A stretch of DNA of 64,000 nucleotides from positions 57,002,025 to 57,066,024 of the forward strand of contig CP136068.1 of assembly GCA_032622095.1 (NCBI GenBank). Reading direction: 5' to 3'. This document shows positions 12,562-25,299 of the stretch, one piece after another (the stretch's first letter is position 1; each line of letters starts with the position of its first letter). Made by a program: the position numbers and the translations under genes. The notes beneath the pieces are model-generated. The model saw nothing but the letters and a program-made list of their open reading frames with translations. It ran no database searches and was not told where the DNA came from. Source of the stretch: Siphonodentalium dalli (lineage: Eukaryota > Mollusca > Scaphopoda > Gadilida > Siphonodentaliidae).

Positions 12562-13448
12562 GGATCCTATGTGATATTCTATACTCTTAATACAGTAGTT
12601 TAACTTACTAATAGTAGTAATTGTTATATTCAAATTAATAGTTTATTATATGTACATGTATGATCTTGTTATAAGTGAGTAGTTAGACCTGCCCAAAAAA
12701 ATCCCACCCTCCCACAAATGCTCAATGTTTGCATCAATACCAGTGTTACACCTTTTACTGCCTAACTATCACTCATATTTAACGGCAGAATGTTGAGAAA
12801 TTCTATGAAACAATCACTTAGTTTAATTTAACAATATTTTATTTGAACAAAGTTACAAACAATCACTTGTCACATACATGTATGTCCCAGCTCATTTAAG
12901 TTATATCAACCAACACTCCTTCACATATCAAAGTTAATAAAGGTATATCTAGGTTCAAACATTGACCAAAAGACATCGTTTTATGTTTGTTTAATGTTCC
13001 CTATTTTCGAGGTAGTCTGTAAATTCGCATTTTTTGGAAGTATGTTTCCAATTAACCCCGGTTTGATGGGTTTTGTGAGCATGATTTTCACAGTTAATTA
13101 GTATATTGACTAATTGAATTAAATTCATGTCTGCAAGTAAAAGAAAATGGAAGATTATTTTGCACATTTGGACAGGCAAAAGCAAAGAAATTACCGTGGT
13201 TCAGGAAAAAAAATAAAATTAGGGTCGGGGGTTTTGAACATGGGTCGGTCGGGTTAGCAGAAACACAGATAATTTTTTTTTAGGCCATATAAATGTTATC
13301 ACACTCACATGACTTTCATTCTTACCTTTCTCTCTCCCTCACATATTCTCTCTCACTTTTCACATATAGGTATCTTTTACATTCTACTTGCACCTGCTGT
13401 CATATAATGTACAATATGTATGTCACATTTATGCACACATCAGTTTTT
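12562..13448. other. Intron sequence with repeat fragments
   Basis: No coding signal. At 13203-13290 there is a copy of the agggtcgg..gggttagcagaaacacag..ttttttttaggcc repeat, and at 13318-13370 a CT-rich microsatellite-like stretch. Confidence 0.5.
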
Positions 13449-13880
13449 AGCTCAACTTTACATGGCTTGGTATCTGCAATAAAGAGTGTGGTGTCTAACT
13501 TTTGTGCGACAAATAATTATAAATAGCTATTACATGCACAACATTTTAAAGATCGAATGAGCCTTGTCTGTTTAAAGCCACATGGTGGTTTGCTCTCCAA
13601 AATACACATAATATTATTCACAATACCAAAATAGATTGATAAATATCTGAACTACCTTTCTACGAGCATTATGTAAGCTAAACGGAAAATAATGAAATTA
13701 CAGGTGTCCCAAACACAAAACAGCCATTCGCGCGTTCCGTGGTAGTCTATTCCTGGTGTTGTAGCAATAAAGAGCGTTTGTCTGACTTCTGTCAAAGTTG
13801 AAAATGGCTGAAAAATGGCTGTGACCGTGGCAAGTGTTTTTCAGAGTATATGAACCCGGGATATCAATAGTGTTTTTTTT

Positions 13881-14700
13881 AGCTCACCTGAGACGAAGTC
13901 TCCGGTGGAGCTATAGTCATCACTCCTCCTCGTCCGTCCGTCCATCCATCCGTCCATCCGTCAACAATTCTTTGAACATCTTCTCCTCTGGGAACCGTAA
14001 GACCGAATTGGTTCATATTTGGTGTGGATGTTCCCTAGGTGACTCTCATTCAGATTTGTTCAAATGAGGTCACTGGGTCAAATAGTTGCGAAACCAGGGC
14101 CATAACTCTATTCCTCCATAGTAATTCTTACGACTTCTTGTCAAGAACCATTGGGCCGATTTAGCTAATATTTGGTATGGAGGGTCCTTGGGTGACTGGT
14201 GTTCAGATTTGTTCAAATGAGGTCACCCGGTCAATTAGTTGAGAAACCAGGGCCATAACTCATAGTGATTCTTAGAATGACTTCTTCTCAACAAACATTG
14301 GGCTGATTTAGCTTATATTTGGTACGGAGGGACCTTGGGTGACTGGGGTTCAGATTTGTTCAAATGGGGTCACTGGGTCAAATAGGGGCAGAGCCAGGGA
14401 CATAACTCTAAAAACTAAAAATTACATTTTTGCATTTTGACCTTTAATTTTTTTTTCGACACATCACTGCGTCATATTTCTTACCTAGATTTTTCTTAGC
14501 AAATTCTTCATCTGTATGGATTTTGGTATCATTTATTTAACCCTTTCCTCTTGTTTTTATATAGAATTCATTCAAGACAGGATGAATCAAACATTTTTCA
14601 TCTTATCGACACCAAATTTGGTATATGAATTTTTTACACATATATATACAGATCAAGATATTTTAACAGTTATGGCCCTTTATAATTCACACCTCTTTGC
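13881..14700 (+). mobile_element. Family A Helentron-like non-autonomous element, copy 1
   Basis: After a T-run comes the 5' hairpin agctcacctgagac-gaa-gtctccggtggagct. A CCGTCCGTCCATCC tract follows at 13938-13965. The core repeats are about 170-180 bp, each with gttcagatttgttcaaatg, ggtcactgggtcaaatag and agggccataactc (units near 14040, 14205, 14350). The 3' part, from about 14460, is shared with family D. No ORF. The architecture is as described for bivalve pearl elements and Helentron-associated elements; assignment to that group is inference. Confidence 0.75.
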
Positions 14701-14971
14701 CATGCCCTATGAATTTTAGAGAGAACATCACATGGCTGAAGGCTGTATTATTGAAGGAGCCAATTTATCACTATGGACACTTGATACTCCTGGGAGAGAC
14801 TGCTTTCTTGCAGACATGTTTACACCATCTGTCAAGCTGTGATTGATGACTCTGTATTCCAGTTCTCTGTGCAATATTAAGTTAATCCACAAGTTCATGG
14901 CATAATAGTTAAACACCTATTCTGCAAGAATAAATGGGAAAAGTCTATTGTTCATTTCCTCAAGCCGGACA

Positions 14972-15370
14972 TAGTGTCTGACATTTGCAGAATGAGGTCC
15001 CCAGGGGGTGAATTTAGTGTTGCTACCCCGTACAGCAGACTAGCATCACCAAATACACCCTCCATGGACCTAATTCTGCTTAGGCCTCATCTTCTGGGAA
15101 GTATCCTAAGTATCAAATTTTGTTTTAGTTACTTTTTGACTTTTCCCCACCTGTTCAGTTTCAATGTCCCCCTAATTTGCAGAAGATAAAATGCATATTA
15201 AATTGAGGTGATCAACTTCAACTGTAGAACTTCAATCTGTTCCTTGGTTTTATTGGCCATTGAGGCCTAATCAGATTGAGGATGAATTTGGTGATGCTAG
15301 CCTGCCTTACAGAATATTGTCATTAAATCCACATTTTTGGGACCTAATTCTGCAAATGTCAGACATACTA
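14972..15370. mobile_element. Foldback element, copy 1
   Basis: Begins tagtgtctgacatttgcaga and ends with its inverted form (tgcaaatgtcagacatacta). Inside is a second inverted pair: aggtccccagggggtgaatt..tgctacc against tagcatcacc..caccctccatggacct. The result is a large hairpin carrying smaller hairpins. Four copies exist in the window. Non-coding. Confidence 0.7.
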
Positions 15371-15889
15371 AATTCAGGTTTGGCCATTTCATATTATTTT
15401 TTTAATCACGACTTATCCAGATGAAATCATACGACTAATATTCAAAGAAAAATGGGGGGGGGGGTATATATTGGATTAAATTTGTCTTCTATCTGTCAGG
15501 CTTCCATCTGTCTGCCTGTTGAGATGTCTATCCATCCATCTATCATCAACAATTGATTTCTTCTCCATATTAAAGACGGAATGTGTTTATATAGTTCAGT
15601 GTGCATGTTCTCTAGGTGTCTCACAATCGGATTTGTTCAATTAAGTTCATCACATCAAATACATGTACGTGCCAAGCCAGGGCATGTGGTTGTCACTGGT
15701 TGAGTGGTTGTGTATGTTATTCCCGACGTCAACTTGTCAAAATTAATGACAATGTCAGATGTGATTCTAGCGAACAGTAAGAAATTGTTTTAAGTTTCTA
15801 GTATCTGATTATATTATATCGTTAACCGCGGTTTTAATTTCCAAAAATCGTGGTTTTTATTTTCGTTAATATCGTCCAGCATCTACTTA
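15371..15889 (+). repeat. Family A-like partial element
   Basis: A G-run (15455-15463) is followed by gtatatattggattaaatttgtcttc, a CCATCCATC tract at 15530-15545 and a diverged family A core (cagatttgttc..aagttcatcacatcaaat). The same order is seen at 32015-32240 and 33690-33730. No gene. Confidence 0.6.
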
Positions 15890-16872
15890 AAAAATGTCCA
15901 CTGGCAGCCACCTTGGATTTTACTCTTTGCATGACTAAATCCTTTGGCACACCCTACAGTCCCTTCCCTCATCCGATCACCAGACTTCATATATTAATCT
16001 TGATATTGATCTTACTAGATTGAAGTTATGTTTTTGAATTTCATTGGAAAACATAGCCGCCAGCAACCATCGTGGATTTTACTTTATATATATATCTCTT
16101 CATGTTGATAATCTGGTATTACTTAGACATTTCAACTTTCCGCATTCCTAATCCCTCCATTGACTGTAACACATGAAATTATTCCCTTTCCAAGTTGAGC
16201 TACAGTGTCATTGACAATTTCATTTAGCTCAACTTTACTTTGTAAAGTTTGATCTAATCTATTATGGCTTGGTATCCGCCATCTGTGTGTGGGTAGTGTC
16301 AACAATTTCCTTTAGCACGGGCTACAGGTCGTACCTTTGGTCAGATTATTATTAAATTTGTCATGGCTGTTAAACATTGACATGTAGATGGGAACGAGTC
16401 ATTTTGGGGTCATTCAGCAAAAAAAAATCATGGCCGGCAGCAGCCTTCTTGGATTTCAAAATTCAATCCATTAGCACGGACTACAGGCCGTACTGTTTGT
16501 CCGATCATCATGAAGTTTATCATGGATGTTAATATTGACAAGATGGGAACGAGTCATTTTGGGGTCATTCGGCCAAAAAACATGGCCGCCAGCAGCCATC
16601 TTGGATTTTACTCTTTGCATGACTAAATCCTTTGGCATGGGCTACAGGTCGTACCTTTGGTTGGATCATGATGAAATATCTCATGGATGTTAAAAATTAC
16701 ATGCAGATGGGAACGAGTCATTTTGGGGTCATTCGGCAAAAAAACATGACTGCCAGTGGCATCATGGATTTCAAAATTCAATCCATTAGCATGGGCTACA
16801 GGCTGGAGTGTTCGTCTGATCATCATGAAATTTGTCGTGGAAGTTAATATTGACATGTAGATGGGAACGAGT

Positions 16873-17773
16873 TAGTGTTGAAACGATTAGTGAATTTCAG
16901 AGTCGACTAGTCGAGACCCAAAAGTCGCGTTGCGTCGACTTGTCGGTACCCGATATTAAAACTTTCAAACATAACATGGTACGGAAAATTCATCGTACAT
17001 GGCGTACACTGATGACTGATGCAATGACAGTCTATTGCGTAGCGCATTTCCCTGCATAGACACCAATTTATTTGGAAAATAATACTGTAAACATCTTGAT
17101 ATTTATCCAACACACTGAATGTAATTATATAATCAGACATGTGGTGGATAATGATTAGAAACTCGATCATTTATACAGGTTTTAAATTTAATATCTGCGT
17201 TCGAGATTTCGTTTAGTCACGTGATCACAAATAAACCGGTGCCGAGCGGTGTCACTATAAAATGTTAATGTTCCGACTAAATACGCCCTATAGAATAGGC
17301 TGTGTTGTAGAATACGATAGCCAGTTCTCAATGTGAGTATCATTTATATATGGTAGCAACAATGACGTCACCTTAAGCGACCTTCAATTGATCAATTGAA
17401 ATATACACAGTGTCTAGATTAAAGCGGTCTCCGACAAACGATAAAGCCACGTCAATCATTTCCATCATGTCGCAGTGATGTCTTTGACCTCAAACGACGA
17501 GTGAGACATTGTGTTGTCAATTTCATTCTTTCAATTAATAGTCGGGTCACCGTGTGTGTCTATACTAGTAACACTGTCAATTCCGGGTGCCACCAAATGT
17601 TATACTTATCGCAACTTACGCGCAGTTAACACCGTTTATGTCGGAATCGATCTTGAAAACGTTATACATGGAACTAATACACTATGTTCCGACTAGTCGA
17701 CGGCAAAATTCAGAGTCGACATTCTGACATTTCAGCGTCGTCTACGACTAGTCGATTAATCGTTTCAACCCTA
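16873..17773. mobile_element. hAT-type MITE inserted in family B
   Basis: The ends are tagtgttgaaacgatta.. and ..taatcgtttcaacccta, with subterminal gactagtcga motifs on both sides. The flanking 8-mers gaacgagt (16865-16872) and gtacgagt (17774-17781) differ at one position. The host repeat unit aacgagt|cattttgggg resumes immediately. No coding region inside. The TIR style and 8-bp duplication fit hAT. Confidence 0.85.
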
Positions 17774-18124
17774 GTACGAGTCATTTTGGGGTCATTCGGC
17801 CATAAAACATGGCCGCCGGTAGCTATGTTGGATTTACTCTTTGCATGACTAAATCCTTTGGCATGGGCTACAGGTCGTACCTTTGGTTGGATCATCATGA
17901 TATTTGTCATGGATGTTAAAAATTACATGCAGATGGGAACGAGTCATTTTGGGGTCGTTCGGCAAAAAAAAACATGGCTTGGATTTTACTCTTTGCATAA
18001 GGCCAGAGAAAAAAGATACTATGTTTCCGTACATCGACCGACCCTAAAAATAACCCGCCGACCCTAAACTTTTTATTGATATTTTGAGAAAAAGTCAAAA
18101 TTTTCGCAATTTTAATTTCCTGAG

Positions 18125-19051
18125 CAGTCCTTCGAATTTGGAAAACGTAGGTGCGCGATATATCGCTCGGAGCTTTTGGAATTTGCGCGCGCATTTTTTT
18201 GCGGGAGCACAATTCAAATTAACATGGATGAAATGATTACTGAATAAAGACAAACACAATTATAATGATACACACGTGTAATTCCAAGTGTGCCTTTGGC
18301 AACTTAAAGTGAAAACAGAAATAAAAACGTATGTTTATATTGTAGTACAATATCTAGTCCACAATAATCCGATTATCTGGCAATCCAGGTGAATCTAATA
18401 ACGGTAATGAGTCCACTTCCGCGTCTGAGAGCGCATGCTCACCAGACTCGCAGTCGCTTAAAAATTCAAACTCGGAAGTGGAATCGTTACCGCAATCAGA
18501 TTCACCGGAATCCGACGAATCAACCGGGGCTCTCTTTCGTTTTGATAGAGTCGGTATTTGAGGAGGCTCCAATGTCCATTCTTCGCTTTCTCTGAGTCGA
18601 GAGATACTGGCTTCGAAGTATAGCTTCGAAGTATAGTTAAACTTAAAACCTAATCTATGGCAATAATATTCAAATGAATCGGCGAATCCCGCATGCCGAA
18701 ACATCAAACGAGGCTGCCAAAGAATTGACACTTTTTTGCGGGAACTCGCACGTGCAGCAGTTGTGACGAGGTGTACCCCAATCATTGAGTGAGAAAGACG
18801 CCGGCGGCCGCTTTGATCTTTGTTATTATGTTCGTAATCAACGTCATCGCTACTGAGAAAGATACACGGTGAATAGTCTTGTCGGCGTTTAACCATTGAT
18901 GTGCTGTTTGTTAAAATCTCGTTCACTGGCTGCAAATTCCGACGCGCGCATTTAAATTTTTCGGCGTGCGCATTTAATAACTCGCTGGTTTTTAGATCCG
19001 CGTGCGCCAAGGCGCGCAAGCGCAATTGCGCGCCTCAAAATCGAAGGACTG
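18125..19051 (-). mobile_element. CAG-ended TIR element with a 223-codon ORF
   Basis: Ends cagtccttcgaatttgg and, inverted, cagtccttcgattttgaggc. Flanked by the direct repeat cctgag (18119-18124 and 19052-19057). The subterminal cgcgc-rich sequence on the right matches the end of the element at 57484-58288 (both CAG..TTC..TTTTGAGGC.CGCAA..GC.CTTGCGC), so the two belong to one family. This copy contains an open frame; the other does not. Superfamily unknown. Confidence 0.8.
18354..19025 (-). CDS. Hypothetical protein of the CAG-ended transposon
   Basis: An uninterrupted 223-codon frame on the minus strand. The first 40 or so codons overlap the transposon's subterminal sequence, so the Met at 18896 (MVKRRQDYSPCIFLSSDD, giving 180 residues) is the more plausible start. 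The middle is basic and aromatic (LMFRHAGFADSFEYYCHRLG). A KRKR cluster could be a nuclear signal. The C-terminus is rich in Ser, Asp and Glu (SDSGESDCGND; LSDCESGEHALSDAEVD). I do not recognise a catalytic domain or a family. It could be a domesticated or accessory transposon protein, the first exon of a longer transposase, or a chance frame in a GC-richer element. Its length in this AT-rich window makes chance less likely. Confidence 0.5.
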   Translation of the reverse strand: MRLRALAHADLKTSELLNAHAEKFKCARRNLQPVNEILTNSTSMVKRRQDYSPCIFLSSDDVDYEHNNKDQSGRRRLSHSMIGVHLVTTAARASSRKKVSILWQPRLMFRHAGFADSFEYYCHRLGFKFNYTSKLYFEASISRLRESEEWTLEPPQIPTLSKRKRAPVDSSDSGESDCGNDSTSEFEFLSDCESGEHALSDAEVDSLPLLDSPGLPDNRIIVD

Positions 19052-19656
19052 CCTGAGAGTGGATCTCCTGCCTGCTTTATGTCTTGTTTGGGACTTATGG
19101 AACACTATCAACAGACATGGTGGGTGTGTATATGTATATATACATGTAAAGAGGTTATCACTGCATATATTAGGGGTATACATGTAGCTACTGTTTCCAA
19201 AAACCAGGCATGCTCGGTGGGCGTACTGGCTACCCCCAGACAATGGGATGTAATCGTCACAATACATGTACGGTTTAATTGCGGTATTATTGGTAAAATT
19301 CTTATAAAAAGTTAGTGACATCAATTTTGTACCAAGTTTATAGCCAAATTTATGAAAATGTGGTATGTGAATAATAAAAAACATACGTAAGCATGAAGTA
19401 AGTTTGATTTTTTATCAATCTTAATGTATATTTCCACTGTGTTGATCAAGTAATACTTTCCCCATGGCACGGGTTGGCATTTTATGTCACTTTGGTTGAG
19501 GTAGTTCAATATTTCTGCAGCTGGATAAAAAATATCAAAATAAAATAAAATAAAAAAAATTCCCTACCTACCTACCCTAATTTTTTCGCTATGTTACCGG
19601 AAACATACAATCTTTTACAAACCTTTCAACTTTCCACATTCCTAATCACTCCATTG

Positions 19657-19753
19657 CAGCCTTCATAATTGGCTACGGCAATCAGCATTGCTGAAGCAAA
19701 CTGCGCCACAGCATACTGTTGCCGTAGCCAAATAATCTGAATTAAGAGGGCTG
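19657..19753. mobile_element. 97-bp MITE of the CAGCC family, copy 1 (6-bp TSD)
   Basis: Ends cagccttcataattggcta and (inverted) cagccctcttaattcag. Flanked by ccattg on both sides (19651-19656, 19754-19759). The same host repeat without the insertion is present at 16157-16162 (cctccattgactgtaac), proving the 6-bp duplication. Internally shorter than copies 2 and 3. Confidence 0.93.
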
Positions 19754-19800
19754 CCATTGACTGTAACACATGAAATTATTCCCTTTCCAAGTTGAGCTTC

Positions 19801-20583
19801 TGTCCACACACATTTTCTGTATGTTTCCATATTTCCATGCGAATTGCATGATTTATTAAAATTTGTATATTTATTCGCTTGTTTGAGTTGTGTCTGCTTC
19901 ATAAAAAAACATTTGCAAACACCTGCAGTTCCATTTGCAATTCCGATAATCCTATTTAAAGTGAAACAAAGTTTCCGGGAATTCCATCAACAAAGTGTCA
20001 AGGATGCCGACTAAAACAAACGCCTGCGCAATTGATTCCTGGAATTTCTGTCAGATTCAGAGAATCCCGTTGAAAGATAAAGTTATATTTCCGGGAATTA
20101 TATCGGGTTCAGAGTATCCTATTCTAGCTCTCTTAATACAAAAAAAGTGTTGGTTCTCAGGCCCCGCCGCATTGAATAAAAAGGGCCGCATTAGGCCTTT
20201 TTATTGCAATGCCTGATGTTATGACAAAAAAACTAACGAAAAAATAAATTAAAAAAAAACATGTCCATAGCAGATATGTGTTGAATATTAGTGTACATTG
20301 AGCTCTAACATGTAATGTGTTAAAAAGTGACTTACAGGCTTACAACATGAAGTAGATGACTACAATTAAGCAAATGATTAGCTGATACTCATGCTCTTTT
20401 TACAATTAGTCATTGTGAATAACTTGCACTAATTGTAACTTTATTCAATTGAAAGACACAGGACTAAATTCAGGATCACATATTAGAATGGGGAGGTATC
20501 AGTTTTTAGACAACAATAACAGTAGTTAATGTCAGCTTTGGGTTATTGTTTCTTAAGATAACTACAAATCCGAACGAAAATTA
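19801..20583. other. Intron sequence, no gene
   Basis: AT-rich. A short stretch at 20100-20215 is GC-richer. No coding support and no clear repeat assignment. Confidence 0.5.
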
Positions 20584-22199
20584 TAGGGGGTGAGGTTTGC
20601 GAAGCGAAAATCGGACATCGATTAAGTTCGCCGGCGATTTGTTGTTCTTGTAAATAAAAAAAGCCGGCCGTTATTACGAGTACCGGCCAACTTTTCGATT
20701 CACCGGTCACAGACAAAGTTATTTACGATGCCTCTGTTGATTGGCGTTGCTATCGCAAGAGACTCTACGATGCTTCAATATCAGCCAATCGCGATGGATT
20801 ATACATTGAAATTACGGTGCCAATCTGGCGCCAATATATTTCCAAGAATTCGAAGTGTTTATTGCTCGATCGGCGATAATTATTTTGTGTTATCGGCATT
20901 AAATGATGGAATTGAAAAGTCAGGAAGATCTTTCGAAAAAGGAGGAGAATATTAAAAATAAATTTAAATGGAGCTGGCTTCAGGAAAAGGATGCCAATGG
21001 TGACTATTTGTCTGACTTTGTGCGAAAAATTGACCGTCCTGGTTTCGCAAAATGTTTGTGGTGCAACAAAGATATCGGCTTCGGAAACGAAGGAAAGAAG
21101 GCCTTAAAAGTACATTCAAACTCAGTGCTACATCGTAGACATCGTAAAAACATACAAACAAATCAGTCTCTACCTGCAACTTTCTTCAATGTAAAAGTCA
21201 AGCATGGCATATTGCAACCAGAAGAAAAACAATCCCTTCCTGGTGGTGGTGATCTTGAAAGGTGCACTCTCCCCTATGGGGCACCTCTTAATGTGCATGA
21301 TGGAATTCTGTGTTCCAATAACATTCGGAAGCCAGATGTGAAACCTTTTGTGAACATTATTGATAGAAAATCGTATGCAGAAGGCCGAACATTGGCATTT
21401 TTGTGTGAGAATTCTCTTCCGTTATCACTTACACCACATCTGATAAAATATGCAAAGGAGATGGCTAGGGACCGTGCAGTACTTGGGGAGTTATCCATGG
21501 AGCGAACAACTGCAAGTTATAAACTCAAGGATGGATTGGCAGAAGCGTACCATAAAGCGCTTGTTCATGACATGAAATATTCAACATTCTCCCTGAACAA
21601 TGATGAGTGCTTAAGCAACAAAAATGAGAAGGTACTTTCCATCCTTGTGTCGTATTTTAGTGAAGATGAGGAGCAAGTTGTTGTCGATGAAAGTGGTGAA
21701 TGCTGAGACTCTTATCAATATGGTTCTGGACTTATTCGATCAAGATGACATTCCTCTGCATAATCTGATCTCAAACTTATCCGATTCAACTAATTATATG
21801 CGAGGTAAAACCAGTGGCTTCGAAACTCGCCTTCGCGAGGAGGCATCACATCTGCTTGACATAGACGGTGATGTTTGCCATCATGTTCATAATGTTATTA
21901 AGCATTTCACAAGCCATTTTGATGACTACATCGAAAAACTCACTGATGATGTCCACATTGACTTCAAATGGTGCCCAGATTTACGTGACTATTTGGAGAG
22001 ACTATGCTCACTATTAGGCATTACTTACAGTTCACTGAAAGATAGGATTGAACACCGGTGGCTTTCAGTTCTTGATGCCGTAAATCCAATTTTGATGATG
22101 TTGCCAGCCTTAAAACTTCTTTACACTGCGTGGTTGACAAAGGACGATTCACAATGTTACCAAATAATGATATACTCTGAACTACTCGATGGACTAAGT

Positions 22200-25117
22200 C
22201 ACTGGGGCTCAGCTGCGATCAAAGAATCAGTTCCTTCGCATTATTTGCGATGATTCGTTAGCGATATTTGCGATGATTCAGTTCGATTTTGTTGTCATCA
22301 AGAAAACAATTGTGAGAAACGACGACGAAAATGGTGAGTATCTAGTTATAACCAAATTGAATGAGAAATATTTCGAATCCATTGGGTATATATATCGTTA
22401 TAGACGGTATATTAAGAGTCCCTCGTGATATTTAATTTTTCAGAAGACTAAAATGAAGCTCAAATCACGCGTTGTGCGACACAATTTTGACCACGTGGAC
22501 CACTTCAAATGTAATAAAATCTTACAATGGATAAAAACGGGGAATATGTCGTCATTTTTATAATGTTCATTAACAGCCTGACCTGGAATTATTAGACTTT
22601 CATCTGATTTCATATACTTATGGGGGTATTCCTGAGTAAAACAATATACATGTACATGACAGGCGATTATTCGTTCCCCCCAAGGCGGTTATTCATTGAC
22701 AGACAAATCCGGTGTGCGCTTATTCGATGCATTCAGAATCAGCATCTAAATATGACAATAAATAATTCTCGATAATATCGCTGTCATTGTAATTTTTAGA
22801 TTTGGAGTTAAAGAGCCTTTCATGGTAGGTTATTCGGATGCATTTGAAATCAAATCTGGTCATCGAAACCACCACTCTCGTATTTGCTATAGCCCAAAAA
22901 TCTTCGCCAAACTGAAGATGTGTTAATAGAATGTCACCGAGTAATCGATATGATTAGCCCAAAGACACGTTTTATACGCCCTGTTTTATTATAGCATTGG
23001 TCTCTCCGTTCGTCTGCACATGTATGTCCGTCCGTTAACTGTCCGGATGATAACTTTAGTGAACCTCGGTCAATCTGAACCAAATTCGTTACATGAGTTA
23101 GGTAGGTCAAAATACAGGTCAAGTTCGAATTTTGGCAGGATTGGATGTTTTTCCACAAGTTATGGCCATTTTCGACTTAGAAAATTCATTTTTTTTTCCC
23201 CACACATTTCTTTGTTTCGGATAACTCAATTTTGAATTGTTTGTTTGCAAATCTTGTATTTTTGTGGATTGTTGGCATCAAAATACAGGTCAAGTTCAGA
23301 TTTGGGCAGGATTGGATGATTTTTGTTTCGAAAATTCATACAGTTTATTATTTCTGGACCATAACTCAATGTTAAATGGTATTTTAGCAAATCTTAGATC
23401 ATCGAAATCGAAGAACTTGGGTATCTGGTTGAACCATTATTACATATTGTTCTCGTTTAGATGTGTACAATGGTGGCTACGGACAAATCGAGCAGGAGGG
23501 CAGATTCTTCCAAAGATAACACCTCACCGATAACACCCGTATACAATCTGAAATGGAAGATGAAAACAAATAGATTCTATAGATACATTCATAACAATAT
23601 GTTCTGATTAAATATAGACATTGAGGGAAGAATTTGACTTCTGATGACGTAGCCGAGTAAGAATATGATTCCAATGGGGGACAATCCACAATGCTGTCTA
23701 CATCGAGTCAGTTCAACAATTATTTTAACTTTTCCAACTATACCAGTCTCTTTAAAAATAAACGTACACTCCCTATCGCTCGCGAGTGTACGTTTCTTTT
23801 TGAAGAGACTGCAACTATATTATGTATCATGAAAATTTTATATTCAACTTCGTTTATTTTCATGGATATATTCTATTGACATATACGCAGATATGGCTAT
23901 ACATTCCAGTACTGCACATTAAATATATATATAGAGAGCGAGATAGAGAGTACAATTGCAGTAGATTTAAATACACACCATACATTGTATAGCCCCTATA
24001 TCAAACCAGATTTTCAAAACATACATGTTATGGCTTTGGTTAACAGTTGTGAGGTAACACGTGAAATACATTAAAGGTGCCATGTGTGCATACCTTCAAA
24101 TCAGTTCACAAACATTTATTGGCGATTTATGTAGAATTTACTCGCCAATAAATGTTTGAACTGATTTGAAGGTATGCACACATGGCACCTTTAATGTATT
24201 TCACGTGTTACCTCACAACTGTTTATTTAGTTAGTTTACTTCCGTCGAACAACCCTATTTTAGACCAAACCTAATCATGCGCACACACAAAATGATACAG
24301 GTTACATGTATATATGGTATTAACGGGGGCTACTTTGGCAGCCATTTTGTAAGATGTCATAATCTGATAATAAACTTAACATTTAACAGAATCAACTCAA
24401 TTCCCCCCTCAAATGTTTGTATGGGAACTGACACCATTTTGCTGGGAACATTGAAAAATGGAGATATTTCGGGCTCTCTTTCTCATTAAATTAGATGGAG
24501 TGGACAGTGGTTTACCTTGATGCCAAATTTTATGATTGCGTCGTCATTTGCACGATTGTAACAGTCCGCCACGCTAAGAATTGAAGTTGCTAATCAGGAA
24601 TGAATCATCGAATTTTGAGAGGGAATGAACATGATTGGAACCTCGAAATCACAAATGAATCAACGCTTTTTTCAGTTGATAATCGACGGTAAATATCTCA
24701 AGAATGGCGATGATTTAACTCGTGCTAAATGTTTTCATGTCATCACGGGGATCAAGTTTCTGGTTTTACTCCGTAATAATCGTCTCATATTCTCTGGAAA
24801 TGTTGTAGTGTCAACGAGAATTTCGCTATGGGAAATCACATGCAAAATTTAAAAAAAAAATGGTTGCGATTTTTGACTACGAAAATGACCCATTCCGGTA
24901 CACAAATACCTTATACATATGCTAATCAACTTCATTGTTCGATAAAACATTTTAGGTACTTACCTTTCAGTCATCATTTCAAATTTCGAGCGCAAAAACT
25001 TTCTGAAGCGTGAAAGACCGTGTTTAAAAATCGGGAACGAATAAGCGCGTAACCGAAACGAATCATCGCGCAAAATCGGAAATGAACTGATTCTTTGATC
25101 GCAGCTGAGCCCCAGTG
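22200..25117. mobile_element. 2.9 kb TIR element inserted in the hAT transposase (5-bp TSD)
   Basis: Terminal cactggggctcagctgcgat and the following 14 bases are inverted exactly at the right end (about 34 bp perfect, then imperfect with gcgatgattcgtt). The direct repeat taagt lies at 22195-22199 and 25118-25122. Removal restores the host reading frame. The interior carries pearl-like sequence with a CCGTCCG tract (23020-23045) and two 171-bp units starting near 23107 and 23278, a hairpin at 23747-23813 and a long palindrome at 24041-24225. No transposase is visible; the superfamily is not clear from a 5-bp duplication and CACTG ends. Confidence 0.88.
24041..24225. repeat. Long near-perfect palindrome
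   Basis: Arms 24041-24125 and 24142-24225 are inverted copies of about 85 bases with a 2-base indel and a 16-base loop. Key text: acgtgaaatacattaaaggt and gccatgtgtgcatacc, each repeated inverted. It could extrude as a cruciform or be a small foldback element. Confidence 0.92.
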
Positions 25118-25299
25118 TAAGTGAAGGTGGCAAAAAAGAAGTTAAAAGGATAATAAACCTAGCTCGCAATAAGAAGTTGACAGTAGCTGCTAAAGAGAGG
25201 AAAGTGAGAATTATTGAGAAGATTTACCACACTGATACAAAAACTGAACTTTATCTCAGCCTGTATTCAGAAATTCTGCCACTTTTCAAATCATTCATC

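Larger units (their letters stand above)
13449..16224 (+). mobile_element. Family B Helentron-like element remnant, interrupted by family A material
   Basis: Begins at agctcaactttacatggcttgg (family B 5' end) and ends with the family B 3' end: aagttgagctacagtgtca, ttgacaatttcatt at 16192-16224, immediately followed by another family B start. Between them lie family A sequence (from 13881) and a foldback element (14972-15370). Family B core sequence returns at 15890-16090 (gccaccttggattttactctttgc). Joining the two ends into one interrupted element is inference from order and orientation. Confidence 0.55.
16226..19800 (+). mobile_element. Family B Helentron-like element, copy 2, carrying three later insertions
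   Basis: The 5' hairpin is tagctcaactttactttgtaaagtttg. Core units follow at 16320-16870 and 17775-18000. The 3' part (cattcctaatcactccattg.., accgtaacacatgaaatt-type text) is at 19625-19800. The element is split by a hAT MITE (16873-17773), by a repeat plus CAG-ended element (18001-19060) and by a 97-bp MITE (19657-19753). The extreme 3' end is altered after gttgagct at 19798. The intact order of B segments on both sides supports one original element. Confidence 0.65.
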
